The translations under genes were made by a program, and so were the position numbers. DNA of 64,000 nt from Ricinus communis. Lineage: Eukaryota; Streptophyta; Magnoliopsida; Malpighiales; Euphorbiaceae. The stretch is from the NCBI RefSeq assembly GCF_019578655.1, contig NC_063259.1, positions 25,655,277-25,719,276 on the forward strand, read 5' to 3'. Under the pieces are notes generated by a model that saw only the letters and a program-made list of their open reading frames with translations, was not told the origin of the DNA and searched no databases. Within the stretch, counting starts at the first letter, position 1. Every line of letters starts with the position of its first letter. This document shows, piece by piece, positions 25,670 to 37,684 of the stretch.

Positions 25670-28180
25670 AAATGTTAATTTATAATTAAACTAATAGACA
25701 GCAAATGACAATAATTTCTTCTCTTAAAAAGAAAAGTGAGCGGCTCCAGTCATACCTAGAAACTTGGTCTCAAGAATTTCTTTTATTTAATGCATTTTGA
25801 TGGGAATCAGATCAAGCCAAATTGTTTTTATTAAATACTTTAAAAAACTTGAATTAGATCTCTTCCCTCAATGCATGAAAGAAAGAGAAGATGCTGCTTC
25901 TGTGTACTGCACGTGCGCTGGTTTTTCCATCTCTTCAGTGCTCCTTTTTTAACTTCTTCAACGGTCAGATCTTTTTCTCCCTATAAACCTAGTATCCCCT
26001 ATCATCTCTAGCCCCATCTTATTTTATTATATTATTATTTATTACACCTAACCTGCTTTAAATGGCTAATCATATATATTGATCATCATTAACATTAATT
26101 TTTAACTAATGATCATGTGAAATGAATACTTTTTTAAGGCCATTCTACTACATATCTAATATATTTACATTATTGTGTAATTAATAAATTAGCGTGTGTT
26201 TTCCACACATTTTTATTAAAACTTTTGTATTTTGATTGTTCCTCATAATATAAGAATCAATCTATTTTTCTTCATTTTGAATCCTTCAAATTTGATACGA
26301 ATGATATGCTTCTGAGCACATTTATTTACAAAATGGGTCCTATATTAAATTATCGAAAGTGCTAAAATATCAAAGTTTCAACATTAATTATACTAAAATG
26401 TTTTGAAATCTTTTTCCAGTAAAACTTTGTCCTTTTTTTTTTCTCTATACAGCATGTGATTTTTATCGGATAGAAATAAATATATAATTAAAAATTATGA
26501 TAAAAAAATTATTTCACTATTAACAAATAGATTAATTATGAATGATACAACTATTTTTTACTATAATTAATTATTATTATTGTACTATTTATTTTTGATA
26601 GTATAAATTTATAACTTTATAACTACTGTCAAATAAACTAATAACAACAGTTAAAGATGAAAATAGTTAAATTCCTGCAAAGCAATACTTTTTAATAATA
26701 AATTATATATTTTTATTATAATTTTTAATTATATATTTTTTATTATAATTTTTATTATTATTTCAATAGTTATATTTCCGTGTATGCAATTGGAATCTGG
26801 AGTGAGCACTACATTTTAGTTTAGTACTAATCTTTAGAACTGTGGACATGAGATTACATGACCGACCTGTCAAGAAACTAATTAAGTAAAAGAAAATCTC
26901 AGGGTGAGATGCAGTTGGGCAAGAAAAGATTGCATTTCTTGTCTATATATACAGTATACATGGGTGTGGATTTCCTGAGCCCTCGCAAATATTTTCATAA
27001 CTGCATATCTGTTCTTGATTTGGTATGTTCTTCATTTTTATGGACATATACGGCTCCTTTACCATTGAAGCTCCATGCTTATGATTATTCTTCTGGTTCT
27101 GCATACTAATTATCCATCTAATTAATCCCTGCAGCATATTCATAGTTAAAAACTCTCAAGCAGCTTGCGGTACTAATCATTTGATTAATTAAGAAACTGG
27201 CCAAATTGGATGTGATTCTCGTTCGACTTTGTTACAAGTTGCTTGCTGCTTTTTTGTACATACATTGAACCTTGTTTTCTTTTCTTTTTCTAAATGGAGA
27301 TATGTTCTTTTTTCTTTCGAAAACAAAATATGATCAGAAACGAATAAGTTACCCATACTTGGTGACTAATAGAAGATATTATGATCATCATACATATATA
27401 TATGTATCTGAAAGAAGAACCTACCAAATACTTCCAGGGTATTGGATAAAAATGTTATAATTTTATATTTCAGCTACCTAGCTAGCTTTTTAGACTATAT
27501 AATATATATAATATTAAGATTGATTTTTATGATACTGTATATAAATATATTGTTGACATCATCTTGAATTGCTAAATTTGTCTTCCTCTTGACCCCTCTC
27601 TCTCTCTTTATATGTACATACACACTTAACTCTTATCTATACACATATAAAGTTGTGCAGGAATCCTCATTACTAAGACGCACGTAGCTCAGTCCATTAA
27701 TTAAACAGCTTTTTTAATTCATTCGGTCGGTGTAATTTGACGGTTAAAGCCTATTTAATTGTATATTAGATCCATAATAATGGCCCTTCTCACCGTCTGA
27801 AAATTATCTGGAAAGGGAATTAGATATTTTTACTGTAAAATATAAAAATAAGAATAATTAAATGTCTGCATACATTGGAATACTAAACAAATATTGGATG
27901 ATTGTTAGTTATAAAAATAGGAAAATAGTACAAAAAGCATATGCTGAGAAGATCGCTGTATTTCTTGGAGTATGAGAAATTAAGTTGGTGATGATTAACA
28001 TCGGTCGTCTTCTAGGCTTCTTCTTCAATTTTATACAGAAAGAAAACAGCCCACTGGATTTGAAAAGAAAGTTACAAGGAATTAAAAAAGCAAAACAACA
28101 AAGGGTTGCCTCGTGACTGAGAGCACAGTATTCGCTGTCCATTGGATCGAAGATCATGTGCTCCGAGATGTACGCTGATC
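25667..28180. other. Gene-poor intergenic stretch
   Basis: AT-rich. A promoter-like CCTATAAACCTAG occurs near 25980 and a CTATATATACAG near 26942, but neither leads into a coding block that I can recognise. Frames of up to 82 codons near 27909-28157 have no known motif. Confidence 0.35.
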
Positions 28181-28181
28181 A

Positions 28182-28211
28182 TCCTCCTCCTCCTCCTCCT
28201 CCTCCTCCTCC
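28182..28211. repeat. (CCT)n microsatellite
   Basis: About ten tandem CCT units, bounded by ATCAT and GTTG. Confidence 0.9.
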
Positions 28212-28524
28212 GTTGTTGCTTTTGTTTATACATATTTAGCATTAATTTGATTCTGTTTTCATCAATCAGAGTACTGTCATTTGTTTTTGTTTGATATTTG
28301 TTTATATGTATATATTGAATCTTATTCCTTCATCATGCATACGTACCTGTGAATCAGCTACTTAAAATTAATGTCTCTCTCTCTCTCTATATATATAAAA
28401 TATGTTGGCTCTTATTTTATTTTTTCTATATTTATTTTATTTTCTGTACCGAAAAATAAATTGCACTTTATGATTTTATTATATTCCTGTATAAAAATAA
28501 ACTTAAAATCACCCAAAAGTTCTC

Positions 28525-28548
28525 ATATATATATATATATATATATAG
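28525..28548. repeat. (AT)n microsatellite
   Basis: About twelve AT units. A CT run followed by AT is also present nearby at about 28375-28400. Confidence 0.85.
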
Positions 28549-29120
28549 GCATTTTCTTGATTCTATAAACCTATCAATTTGGTAGGCGCGAAGATTTTGT
28601 AAGATGAGGAGGACTAATGCCAAAAATTAGGTTCTCCCCAATCAAGATGATTGCATGTAATGAATCAATGGAGGTTCTGTAAATGTCTTTTTGCTAAGTT
28701 TTAAAAATGAAACTGCATCTAATGAATCAACAGACATGTTCTTAACAAACCAGATGAGCACAGGAAATAATATGCACTCCACTCGAATTCAGTTCCTAAA
28801 GAATCACCGGATTATCAAGTTTAGAATAAAACAACTAAAAGAAATTACTTCAATTGATTTTGTGTTCAAGTTTTACATGTTCTTCTTCTTTTTAATGCTT
28901 CTATTTGAATGACAGACATTATTTTATTTTATTTATCTTTTCAACCAGTAAATGAATCGCAAACATTATGTTCAATATGAATGTCTAAACAATGGTTCAG
29001 AGCCCTAACTCCATTGCCAGGATTTTAACAGGAATGCTGGCTACGTCTTCCTGTCTAGATGTTTGATTTGCTAACTTCCATGTTTAATATTTTAGTAACA
29101 GATTATATATATAAATATCT

Positions 29121-29210
29121 GCAAGCCGGGCTTTAGTGCAACCGGTGAATTTACTCTTTTAATAACTTAAATCTCACAAATTCGAAGTATGAAAATAATT
29201 AGTTTATAAA
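29121..29210 (+). mobile_element. tRNA-derived SINE-like fragment
   Basis: The stretch GCAAGCCGGGCTTTAGTGCAA resembles a Pol III A box region, and about 40 bases later CTCACAAATTCGAAG resembles a degenerate B box. The order and spacing are those of plant tRNA-derived SINE heads. Termini and target-site duplications were not identified, and the sequence is too diverged from GGTTCGAATCC to be a functional promoter. Confidence 0.4.
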
Positions 29211-31116
29211 ATGGAAAACATTACACATTCCACCTATTTATATTTTACTAAATTATCTCTTAATATTTTTAAAAATAAATTAATTTTATAAATACATCAT
29301 GAACCGGTAAGAATTATATTTATAAAAAATATAAAAAGAAAAATACATATGTGTGTGTGTGCTCATTCTTACTTTATTCTCATTCTAACTGAAAGGCAAT
29401 TTATACCCATGTGAGCCTTATATATATATTAGCAAATATTGCAGTATTTATTAAAAGAATTTTTAAATTAGTTTAATTTGATAAAATTAATTATATATAA
29501 TAATTATTATAATTATAATATTTATATTAATTAATTTATATGTTAGTATTAGCAATTCATAGTTCAAATTAAATCAATATAAATATAATAATATATATAT
29601 TATTTAATTAATTTTATTTATAATAATTTATTCTATTTTGACCCAAATTTGGAAAATTTTAAACAAAGTGGCCATAGTAAATGAAAACACAGGAACATGC
29701 TTGGAAGACAATCTAATATATATATATCGAACAAGTACAGTGGAGGCGCATTATTTCAATTGTTAAATTCACCCTACCACATATACATATATATACTTGA
29801 CTTGATATTTCTCTTTTTTTAGCAAAATGATGTGAAGGAATCACTTCATGGCCATTTTCTTTAATCAATATGACAAATTAAATTTCCTTTTTTTTTTTTT
29901 TTTTTAGAGATTCGGGTTTCACTTTATAACTGCCAATGACCTCAGAAAAATACTCAATATATAGTAAGGTAACAAATAGAAAAGTATAAAAAAACAATAT
30001 TATAATATAAAATATGGATCTTTATTTGCGGAGGAACCGGGTGGGCGTAACGCTTGGGCCTCCGAGTTATAAACCACGTGCGGTGGTGTGCATATGCTTC
30101 GGACAAAGAACATGGTGTGTTGCTTTTAGCTTTCACCTCTTTGACCAGTCAAATTTATTTATGAACCTCTTACCAGTTTTGTTTGTGGCCTAAGCCTAAG
30201 TCTCTTTTCACATTCTCTTTTTATTACATGAGTTCGATTGAATATTAGATTATATTTTTTAAAATGTAAAAAAATTAATGATGAGATTTTAAATTTTTTA
30301 TTATTGTTTGGTAGACCATCCGAAATTAGAAAGTATCAATTTTTTTATGAATAATATTTATTGGAGTTAGATTAAAAACAGATTTATAGAAAAACCTTAT
30401 ATTTCATATTTTATCTTACAATGTATTGGCTCAATTAAAAAATATATTTTTTTTGAAACGAGCAATGTTATTTTAAATAGTAGGTTTCAACATATAATTT
30501 TGGTTGAATAATTTTATTTTATTTTTTTTAAAAAAATTGGTTGTAAGTATATGTTGATTGATTTGCTTAATTTGCAAGTAATTGGAGAATGGACAGTTAC
30601 CATTTGGTTTATCATAGATTAAGTCATTATTATGCAAATTAAACATCTTTTTTTCGCAATGGACATATTCAGGAAGATTGGGTACCATTCACCTAAAAAG
30701 ATAGACACTTATTTTGAATTCTAATTGAGAATTTATCTAATAAAAATGGTGTTTGATAGCAGGATCGTAGTATCTGCCTAGATGCATATGACAATAAAAA
30801 AAAATGAATAAAGCTAAATTTTCACTAAAAAGAAATACTCAGAATATAACTCCAATATTTTATTCAGTAAAGGAGAAAAAAAACAGAATTAAGACTGTTG
30901 GGAGATAATAAAATAACATGGTATTGCGTGTAGAGGCTGACACACACACTTGTTAGCTCAAAACCAAGCACAGTAGCACTTCTCTCCCTCTCAGAAAAGC
31001 TTAGCTACAGGCATCAAAACTCTCCGACTAAGGGAACACAGACAGTATGGCGTATCTCTAGAAATCTCTCTCACACTCACATATACACAAGCACTGTCTC
31101 TGTCTCTCCAAAAACC
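29211..31116. other. Gene-poor intergenic stretch, upstream flank of PRE copy 2
   Basis: AT-rich, with T-rich and poly-purine runs. No coding block is recognisable. The last few hundred bases (from about 30900), richer in CT and CA words, should contain the promoter of the PRE gene at 31405. Confidence 0.4.
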
Positions 31117-31128
31117 CTATTTAAATAG
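31117..31128 (+). promoter_or_regulatory. TATA-like box of PRE copy 2
   Basis: CTATTTAAATAG, a symmetric TATA-type sequence 277 bases before the start codon, followed by the CT-rich leader typical of plant 5' UTRs. It implies transcription starting near 31148. Confidence 0.55.
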
Positions 31129-31144
31129 CCCACTTCTTTCTCCC

Positions 31145-31315
31145 ATGCAACTCTACTCCTCTCCACTCTCTCCAACACCCACTACTTGTGTTTTTGTGCT
31201 CTTTCTCTCTATTTCATTTTTATCTTCTTTACTTCAAACCATCAATCATCACTTCTTCCATAATCACCTGTCTCTCCCTCTTCTGTACTGCTCCCTTCTT
31301 TTAAGTTCTCCCTAG
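31145..31315 (+). promoter_or_regulatory. Possible upstream ORF in the leader of PRE copy 2
   Basis: ATG at 31145 opens a 56-codon frame, beginning MQLYSSPLSPTPTTC and ending at TAG 31313-31315, 89 bases before the PRE start codon. It lies wholly in the pyrimidine-rich leader and is out of context with any known peptide. If transcription starts 3' of 31147 the ATG is not in the mRNA. Confidence 0.35.
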
Positions 31316-31404
31316 GTTGTTTTCTTTTTTTTTTTCTCCTTTCTTCTCCGAGCTTATCATATAGTTTTTTCCATTAATCTTTTATATATCGTTTATTTTA
31401 TAAG

Positions 31405-32340
31405 ATGTCTAGCAGAAGATCCCGATCAAGACCATCAGGAAGTTCGAGAATCACTGATGATCAGATCCTTGATCTTGTTTCCAAGTTACAACAGCTTCTT
31501 CCTGAGATTCGTAATAGGCGTTCTGACAAGGTTATAATACTGAACTTTTGTACTTGTCACTACTTACTCTATGTCTTCCAATCTTCCTCTTCTTTTAGGT
31601 CTTTGTTTCTAATTTCTTGCTTAACCTAAATTATTGAACTTTTTTATGTTAAGCTTTTCTTTTTAGATACTTCTCTTGTTAACTTGTGGAAAGAAACAAG
31701 AAAAGAAAACGAAGATTTGGAACCTCTAGTAATTAATATGTACTTCCTTTTAGTAGTACTCATTAGTGTGATCAAGAAAAGAAAGTCTAGGTTTACTCGT
31801 GAAGTATGTTCAGTTTATACCTAGTTAACTTCCCACTCAATCTTGCTGGAATCTTTCTGTATTTATCCATCAAGGACCAAAAGAAAAATTGAACTGAGAA
31901 AGGGAAAAGTGGACATGTCCCATGTATGTAGAAAGCACGAGGGGTGCAATTTTGTTACACTCAAGTTTCAAGAAGTTGTTTTAGGAATTTATCCTTTTTC
32001 AGCTTGGCTTTTGCATCAGTAGTTAAGATCTATGCATAATTCATGACGCTAAAATATTTGCAATTTTAATGTTTCACTTAATTCAATTTCATGGGGCAGG
32101 GCATAGACCAAAAGAATTAAAAAAAAAACTTAGTTAATTAAGTACCCAAGTCAAATTTTAAAACTTGTTTTGAATTGATTGTTTATACAGGTTTCAGCTG
32201 CGAAGGTGTTGCAGGAGACTTGCAACTATATCAGAAGCTTGCACAGAGAAGTTGATGATCTTAGCGAGCGGCTCTCAGAGCTATTGGCAACTACTGACAC
32301 TGCCCAAGCTGCTATAATTAGGAATTTACTTATGCAATAG
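31405..32340 (+). CDS. PRE/ILI-type atypical HLH protein (copy 2)
   Basis: Exons 31405-31530 and 32191-32340, separated by a 660-nt GT-AG intron, encode 91 residues. The protein begins [20 protein letters not shown], with helix 1 [21 protein letters not shown]. The second exon, [20 protein letters not shown] followed by [20 protein letters not shown], is near-identical to Arabidopsis PRE1-PRE5. It lacks the Glu-Arg basic region, so by family knowledge it does not bind DNA and works by sequestering inhibitory HLH partners, promoting elongation under gibberellin, brassinosteroid, auxin and light control. Compared with copy 1 it keeps the canonical RRSDK junction and the [13 protein letters not shown]-terminus. 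The leader is long and CT-rich, with a TATA-like box and a possible upstream ORF. Confidence 0.95.
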
Positions 32341-34613
32341 AGAGAGAATATAGTGAATAATTGTTAGTTAATTTTGCACTGCTTATGCGATCTTTTTACT
32401 TTTCTTAATGATCTTAATTTTCTAGGTTATTTTTAATCATTATTAATAGAGTACTGATGATCAATATGGGGTGCTTGTTTAATGATTAGAGAAATCCTTT
32501 TTCTTTCCTTCTTTCTTTGTTTGCAAACTTTAATGGTCAGATTGTCAGGCTGAGGAATATAATAAAAGGGTTAGCTAGGGCTTCCATTTTGCTGACATAT
32601 GATGAACTTGCCAATTTCTACTCTCAGATTGGATCTACTAAGAATATTGGATGCGGATGAGACTTTATCAAGATAACTAGTAAAATATACAGACACTCTC
32701 TTATATATACCCCTTCTTAGGAAAATTGTACAAGGCACTTTATAAATTACTTAGTATACGTGATCAACTTTTGCATTAGAATATCTATATATATATATGT
32801 ATTGGAGCATCTTGTCCATTGTGGGTGTGGGTAACCTGGATGCCAAACCACTAACTATACTAACCATTGCCTGCCCTCTACTGCCACTGCCCTCCACTGC
32901 ACTCAGTTCCCAAAACAAAAGGTAGGCCATCTAGAAACCTATATATACACATAGAGAAAAGTACATTGAGGTACTCCTCTCCATATTTGTTGGGAGTATG
33001 GGTTATATTATATTCTGATCTTCTTCTTCTTCTTCTTCTTTGTTGGGAGTATGGGTACTTCTGCCTCATGCACTCAAAGCAACTACAAAAGCTGCAACGA
33101 GATAAGCAGCATTGACTTTGTCCTCCACTATATATATATATACAGGATCTTTAATTCAAAATATAATCAAACTATATATAGATAATTCACATGTACTAAA
33201 AATTATTTTGGGTATTATATGATTATGTGAGAAACATAAATTCAATTATTGACCTGAAAAACTAAAATCGAGATATTCATTATTCACTTGTAAAAGCTAG
33301 TTCATAAGAAATTTCTCGAAAATAAAGTTATATTATCTTAAAGAAAAAAAAAAATCAAATTATCTCATTATCAGTTTTGAAATTAATTGGTTCAAAACAT
33401 AAATTGCTGCGACAATCAAATCAAGAAAATAGTTTCTCTAAAGATTAATTGGTTCAAAATACAGATTGCTGTGAGAACCAAATCAGGATAAGTTTCTCTA
33501 GTCTTAATGTTATTTGGTGTATGTGTAGACATACACCCTAGACAAACACTTTTCTTAAATCAATTGAATATCTAAAGGATTGGCGAAGTGTATCAAATGG
33601 AGCAAAGTTAAAGCTAAAAATAATGTACAAGCTTCAAAATCATTTAAGCCAGACCAGTATTCATGTCCCTAAATATATATCACAGATCAAATTGACTACT
33701 TTTGGATTTTAAATATTTATATCTTTCAGTTGCAGTAGAAAATCACCAACCATATTACATTACTAGGGAAAGAAAAGGTAAGAAAGAATTTTACTGAAAT
33801 CAATATAATTTCTTCTTCTCTTATTGGTCTTCTTCCACAGTTACATAATTGATTTTCTATATGATCAGTGAAACTCATTCGGACAAGACAATTGATATAT
33901 TTTTTCAACAAAAAAAAAAAGACAACTGATATTAATAAGATGAGATTTTTATCTAGACTTGGTGTATACTCTACAACTAATAGGAGACTGACACGTATGT
34001 ATGAATGTTCTATATTTTGGTATTTAATGTTTTACACATACTTCATTATTTAAAACTAATAGATATATATCAATTATCTATCGATTTGGTATATAAATGA
34101 AAATATATACAAGCCTAAGCAAGAATTTTCCATTAATAAAACTATAAGTTTTAACTCACAGCATAGGGAAACAACAACAATTCAATCATTCAACTAGTAG
34201 ATAGACAGTAATGTAATTTTCTATGGAAGAAAAAAAAAAAAAGTAGCAAGGATAAATTTTGTCTGAAATAGAAGTGCTTTTGTGCTCAGCCGGAACTATG
34301 TTGATGAATGAAGGGGCTATGGGCTCTTAGGATTCTTCTCAATGATAAAATTTTATATTAAATTTTAAAAATTAGTTAGCAATACACCATAAAAATATTT
34401 AAATTTATAGTTTTGCCCCTGTAATTTAATTAAATTTCAGTGATATATTTTAGTTATTTAATTTAAATTCTCATATATTACTAAATTTTATTCTATTCAC
34501 CAAATTATTACTATTCCTTCCTTTATATTCTTTTTTATATATTTCTTATATTTTAGTTCCATATAAATTAATTTCTAGTTTTGTGTATGTTTGCACATCG
34601 AAACGTTTACGGT
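32341..34613. other. Intergenic, 3' flank of PRE copy 2
   Basis: The 3' UTR of PRE copy 2 is expected up to about 32600. A (TCT)n run lies at about 33018-33043 and short AT runs are present. Two near copies of an AGATTGCTGYGA-like segment (33400-33500) suggest a small local duplication. No coding block is recognised. Confidence 0.4.
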
Positions 34614-35094
34614 TAGGGTTGAGCACGGATCGTTCCAATTCAGTTATTTATAAATCACCAGTACTGTATTAAATCTCAATTCTTTTAAAATTTAAAGTAT
34701 CAGTACCGTACCAAAAATAAATGGCACCATACTATATTGAATTAATTTTTTCAGTTCAATACAATTCGGTTTGATGCTATTTCGGTTTGATGCTATTTTC
34801 TTTTCTAACATTTAGAGAAAATATAATTTTAAATCTTACCTTTAATCAAATATGTTAAAAAAAATACGATTGACATACAATGAAACTAGTATAAAAATTG
34901 GAATTCAATAGAATTGCAATCACATTCTTGAACAACTTGCTTTACAATTTAATCCACTTGCAAATATAATAATTTAGTATTCAAATATAAACTATTAAAC
35001 AATTCACTATTGCTAGCATAATGATATTTTGCAGATGACTTGCATTAAAATAAAAAAGTATATACTTTATATTGCACTAAAATAGAAGTCTAAT

Positions 35095-35292
35095 TTTAAG
35101 TGTGAGAGATGCGGTTGGCTTAGGGTCTGTGAATTGAGAGCTTAATTATGAGAGAATAAGCCTATAAATTGAGATTTGAAATATGCGGCTGGCTTTAAGT
35201 GTGAGAGATGCGGTTGGCTTAGGGTATGTGAATTGAGAGCTTAATTATGAGAGAATAAGCCTATAAATTGAGATTTGAAATATGCGGCTGGC
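35095..35292. repeat. 99-bp tandem duplication inside the TIR element
   Basis: Two head-to-tail units, roughly 35095-35193 and 35194-35292. They differ essentially by one base (GGGTCTGTG against GGGTATGTG) apart from the outer edges. Such similarity means the duplication is much younger than the element around it. Confidence 0.9.
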
Positions 35293-35370
35293 TGTTGTAG
35301 TAGATGGTATTAGTGAAAAAGAAATTAAAACTTAAGTATATAATAAATTAGTGATATACACTACAGAATA

Positions 35371-35375
<5 letters not shown>

Positions 35376-35414
<39 letters not shown>
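35376..35414. repeat. (AT)n microsatellite
   Basis: About nineteen AT units within the TIR element. Confidence 0.9.
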
Positions 35415-35417
<3 letters not shown>

Positions 35418-35728
35418 TTCTTATAGAATATAAAATATATAGTAATATAGTTAATATTTTTAGGTATTATTTATATAATATATATAATTATTAATAAATA
35501 TATATAAAAATTTAATTCTACAGTTAGGTCCAGGTCAGTACAAAATGGCTTGATTTTGATACGGTTATGGTACAGTTATTACTAAAGAACTAATACCATA
35601 CCGTGATAGTAAAATATTATTAGATCAGTTTAGTTTAGCTATAAATTTTTTTGATTATTTCGATTTTAATACTTTCGATGCAGTTATTTAGTTTAGACGG
35701 AAATTATTGAGATCCATGCGTAACCCTA

Positions 35729-37560
35729 CTTATAATAGTAAAGACAAAATTGCTAGGTGGACCTAAAGCATGTGCGGTGTAGAATACTAGATTAGCAATT
35801 ATATTATATTATATTATATTATATTATAATATAATATGTATCATTTATTTATTAAGTGGTATAATTATAAATTTGTTGACAGTTTATATTATCTAAAATA
35901 AATAAATAATATCAACTAGTAATCTATAATTAAAAAATAAAGTTATAGTGATAACCAAGGTGGTACCTTAGCAAAACCCTGTGTACAAGTGACTCTAAAT
36001 TTTTTTTAATTCACGACTAGAGATAGAAGGAGGGCCTGGGATAAATGGATACAGCCTATGGGTACTAGGCCCAATCATCGCATTTTCACACGCATCTTCT
36101 CCCCAGTTATATGCAAATTCAATTTTGGGAGTTAAATTTCTTGAAAGATTATTATCAATTTGTCTTAGAATATTCTAATTTAAATTTGTAATATTTTTTT
36201 ATCCTCATAGTTAATCCTAATACAGTTACTTTTTGAATTTTATTTTATTTTTAATTATTAATTTAAACGGTTATTATCTGAAATTATATACTTAATTAAT
36301 AAGTACTTCTTTTTCTTAATCCTAATACATATTATTGATAATAATTTTATTATTAATTGTTAGTTTAAATTTTCATAAAAGATGTCTAAAGCTTTTATCT
36401 AAATAATTCTATTAAATTTAAAATTTTATTATTAGTAAGTTCTTTTCTTAATCGAAATTGCTTTAGAATTTTATTAATAAATAATTTAATTTATTAAATT
36501 AGTAAATCATAAAAATAAGCCATCCTAACACATCCTAATTCTAATTCCAACCTCTCATCTCACATTAAAAATTAATTGTACATATGATGTGTTTATATGA
36601 GCTTAAGTGTGCTACTATTAATATTTAGAAATTAACTTTTTAACCATATAAATAAGTCTAACCCTATCTCTAATGACCAGTTCTTTACTTTGCTAGAGCT
36701 TGTCTTATTTATTAAGCGAGGTTTTATTAATATTAATAAATAATATATATAGTTTTTATATACAGTAGACATATTTTAAATTTAACAACATATGTATTTT
36801 TTTAGTTGGATGAGATTAAATCTTGAACTTTGGCCATCATTTTTGAAATAATCTTACCTTTCACCTTATAATTGTATTGGCTGAAGCATCATTTGATCTG
36901 AAATAAAAGTAAACCCCTCTCTAATTGAAATTACTCTAATTTGTTCTTCTTCTTTTTTCCTCTTATTTGCTTTCATAAAATGCAAGAGTTTGAATACATT
37001 TCAAAAGCTTCAATAACCAAACTGCTAATATTTTTAAGTGTGTTAATTAATCAAGTAAATACCTGTTTAAATTTAGAAAAATGGAAGAGCTATGACTCCA
37101 CAAAACTGCCAATGGGTATGTTAAAAATAATTAATTTTTTCTTAATCTTGATTAGTTTGTGGAAGTAAATTAACAAACAATCTAAACAATTGATTTGAGC
37201 ACTACCCTTGTCTTACATCATGGAAATACACAAAACGATTAACTTAAGCCGCATGGTCAAAACTACCCTCCTTCAGCCTATTGCAAGTCCACATAAACAC
37301 AAGTATGTCTTGGTCCTTTACACCAAAGTAATTTAAAAGGGCATTTTGGTCATAATAGCAACAGCGATGCTTCCCGCTTTTTTCGTAAAGTTTCTTATTA
37401 TCGTTAGTTTGGTTTTAATCAGTTGTTCATCTAAAACCGTCTCTCTGCTTCATAAATTGTATCAAAATAATAATAAAATAATTAAGGGAAAGTCTCTTCT
37501 TATGTCTTCGTGTTCTTCTCTGCCTCGCTTCACTTAGAAGAAGAGAAGAACAGGAAGCAT
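35729..37560. other. Intergenic, AT-rich; upstream flank of the kinase gene
   Basis: A short ATATT/TATAT pentanucleotide run at about 35797-35830 is followed by featureless AT-rich DNA. The promoter of the kinase gene is expected near the right edge. No gene is recognised. Confidence 0.4.
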
Positions 37561-37570
37561 AGAGAAGAAA

Positions 37571-37606
37571 ATGAGCCTTAGTCTCAGATTCTTTTACCAC
37601 TATTAA
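37571..37606 (+). promoter_or_regulatory. Upstream ORF before the kinase start codon
   Basis: ATG at 37571 encodes an 11-residue peptide (MSLSLRFFYHY) that ends 78 bases before the kinase ATG. It lies in a purine-rich leader with AAGAAA just before the ATG, a reasonable plant initiation context, and could reduce translation of the main frame. Confidence 0.4.
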
Positions 37607-37684
37607 TTTAATTGGGTTTTCTTTGTCTGTTTGTTTGTTTCTTTCGTATATTGATTACTGAGCAAGAGAAAGGAGAGTCTTTTG

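Larger units (their letters stand above)
34614..35728. mobile_element. Non-autonomous TIR element, hAT-like MITE
   Basis: Terminal inverted repeats of 18 bases: the left end is TAGGGTTGAGCACGGATC, and the reverse complement of the right end (35728-35711) is TAGGGTTACGCATGGATC, three mismatches. The 1,115-bp interior has no transposase frame. GTACCGTACC and GGTATGG-like words near both ends are typical of plant hAT-derived MITEs. Flanking octamers (34606-34613 and 35729-35736) match at only about half of positions, so a target-site duplication is not convincing; the insertion is probably old. It contains an (AT)n run at about 35376-35414 and a 99-bp tandem duplication. Confidence 0.6.

Noticed and set aside
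25895..25925. TGCACGTGC word resembling part of miR164 on the opposite strand
   Set aside because: It needs an insertion and several mismatches against the mature miRNA and has no obvious star arm; more likely an ACGT-core motif.
15501..31116. Search for LTR retrotransposons in the gene-poor region
   Set aside because: No reverse transcriptase, integrase or gag-like frame and no long direct terminal repeats were visible by eye.
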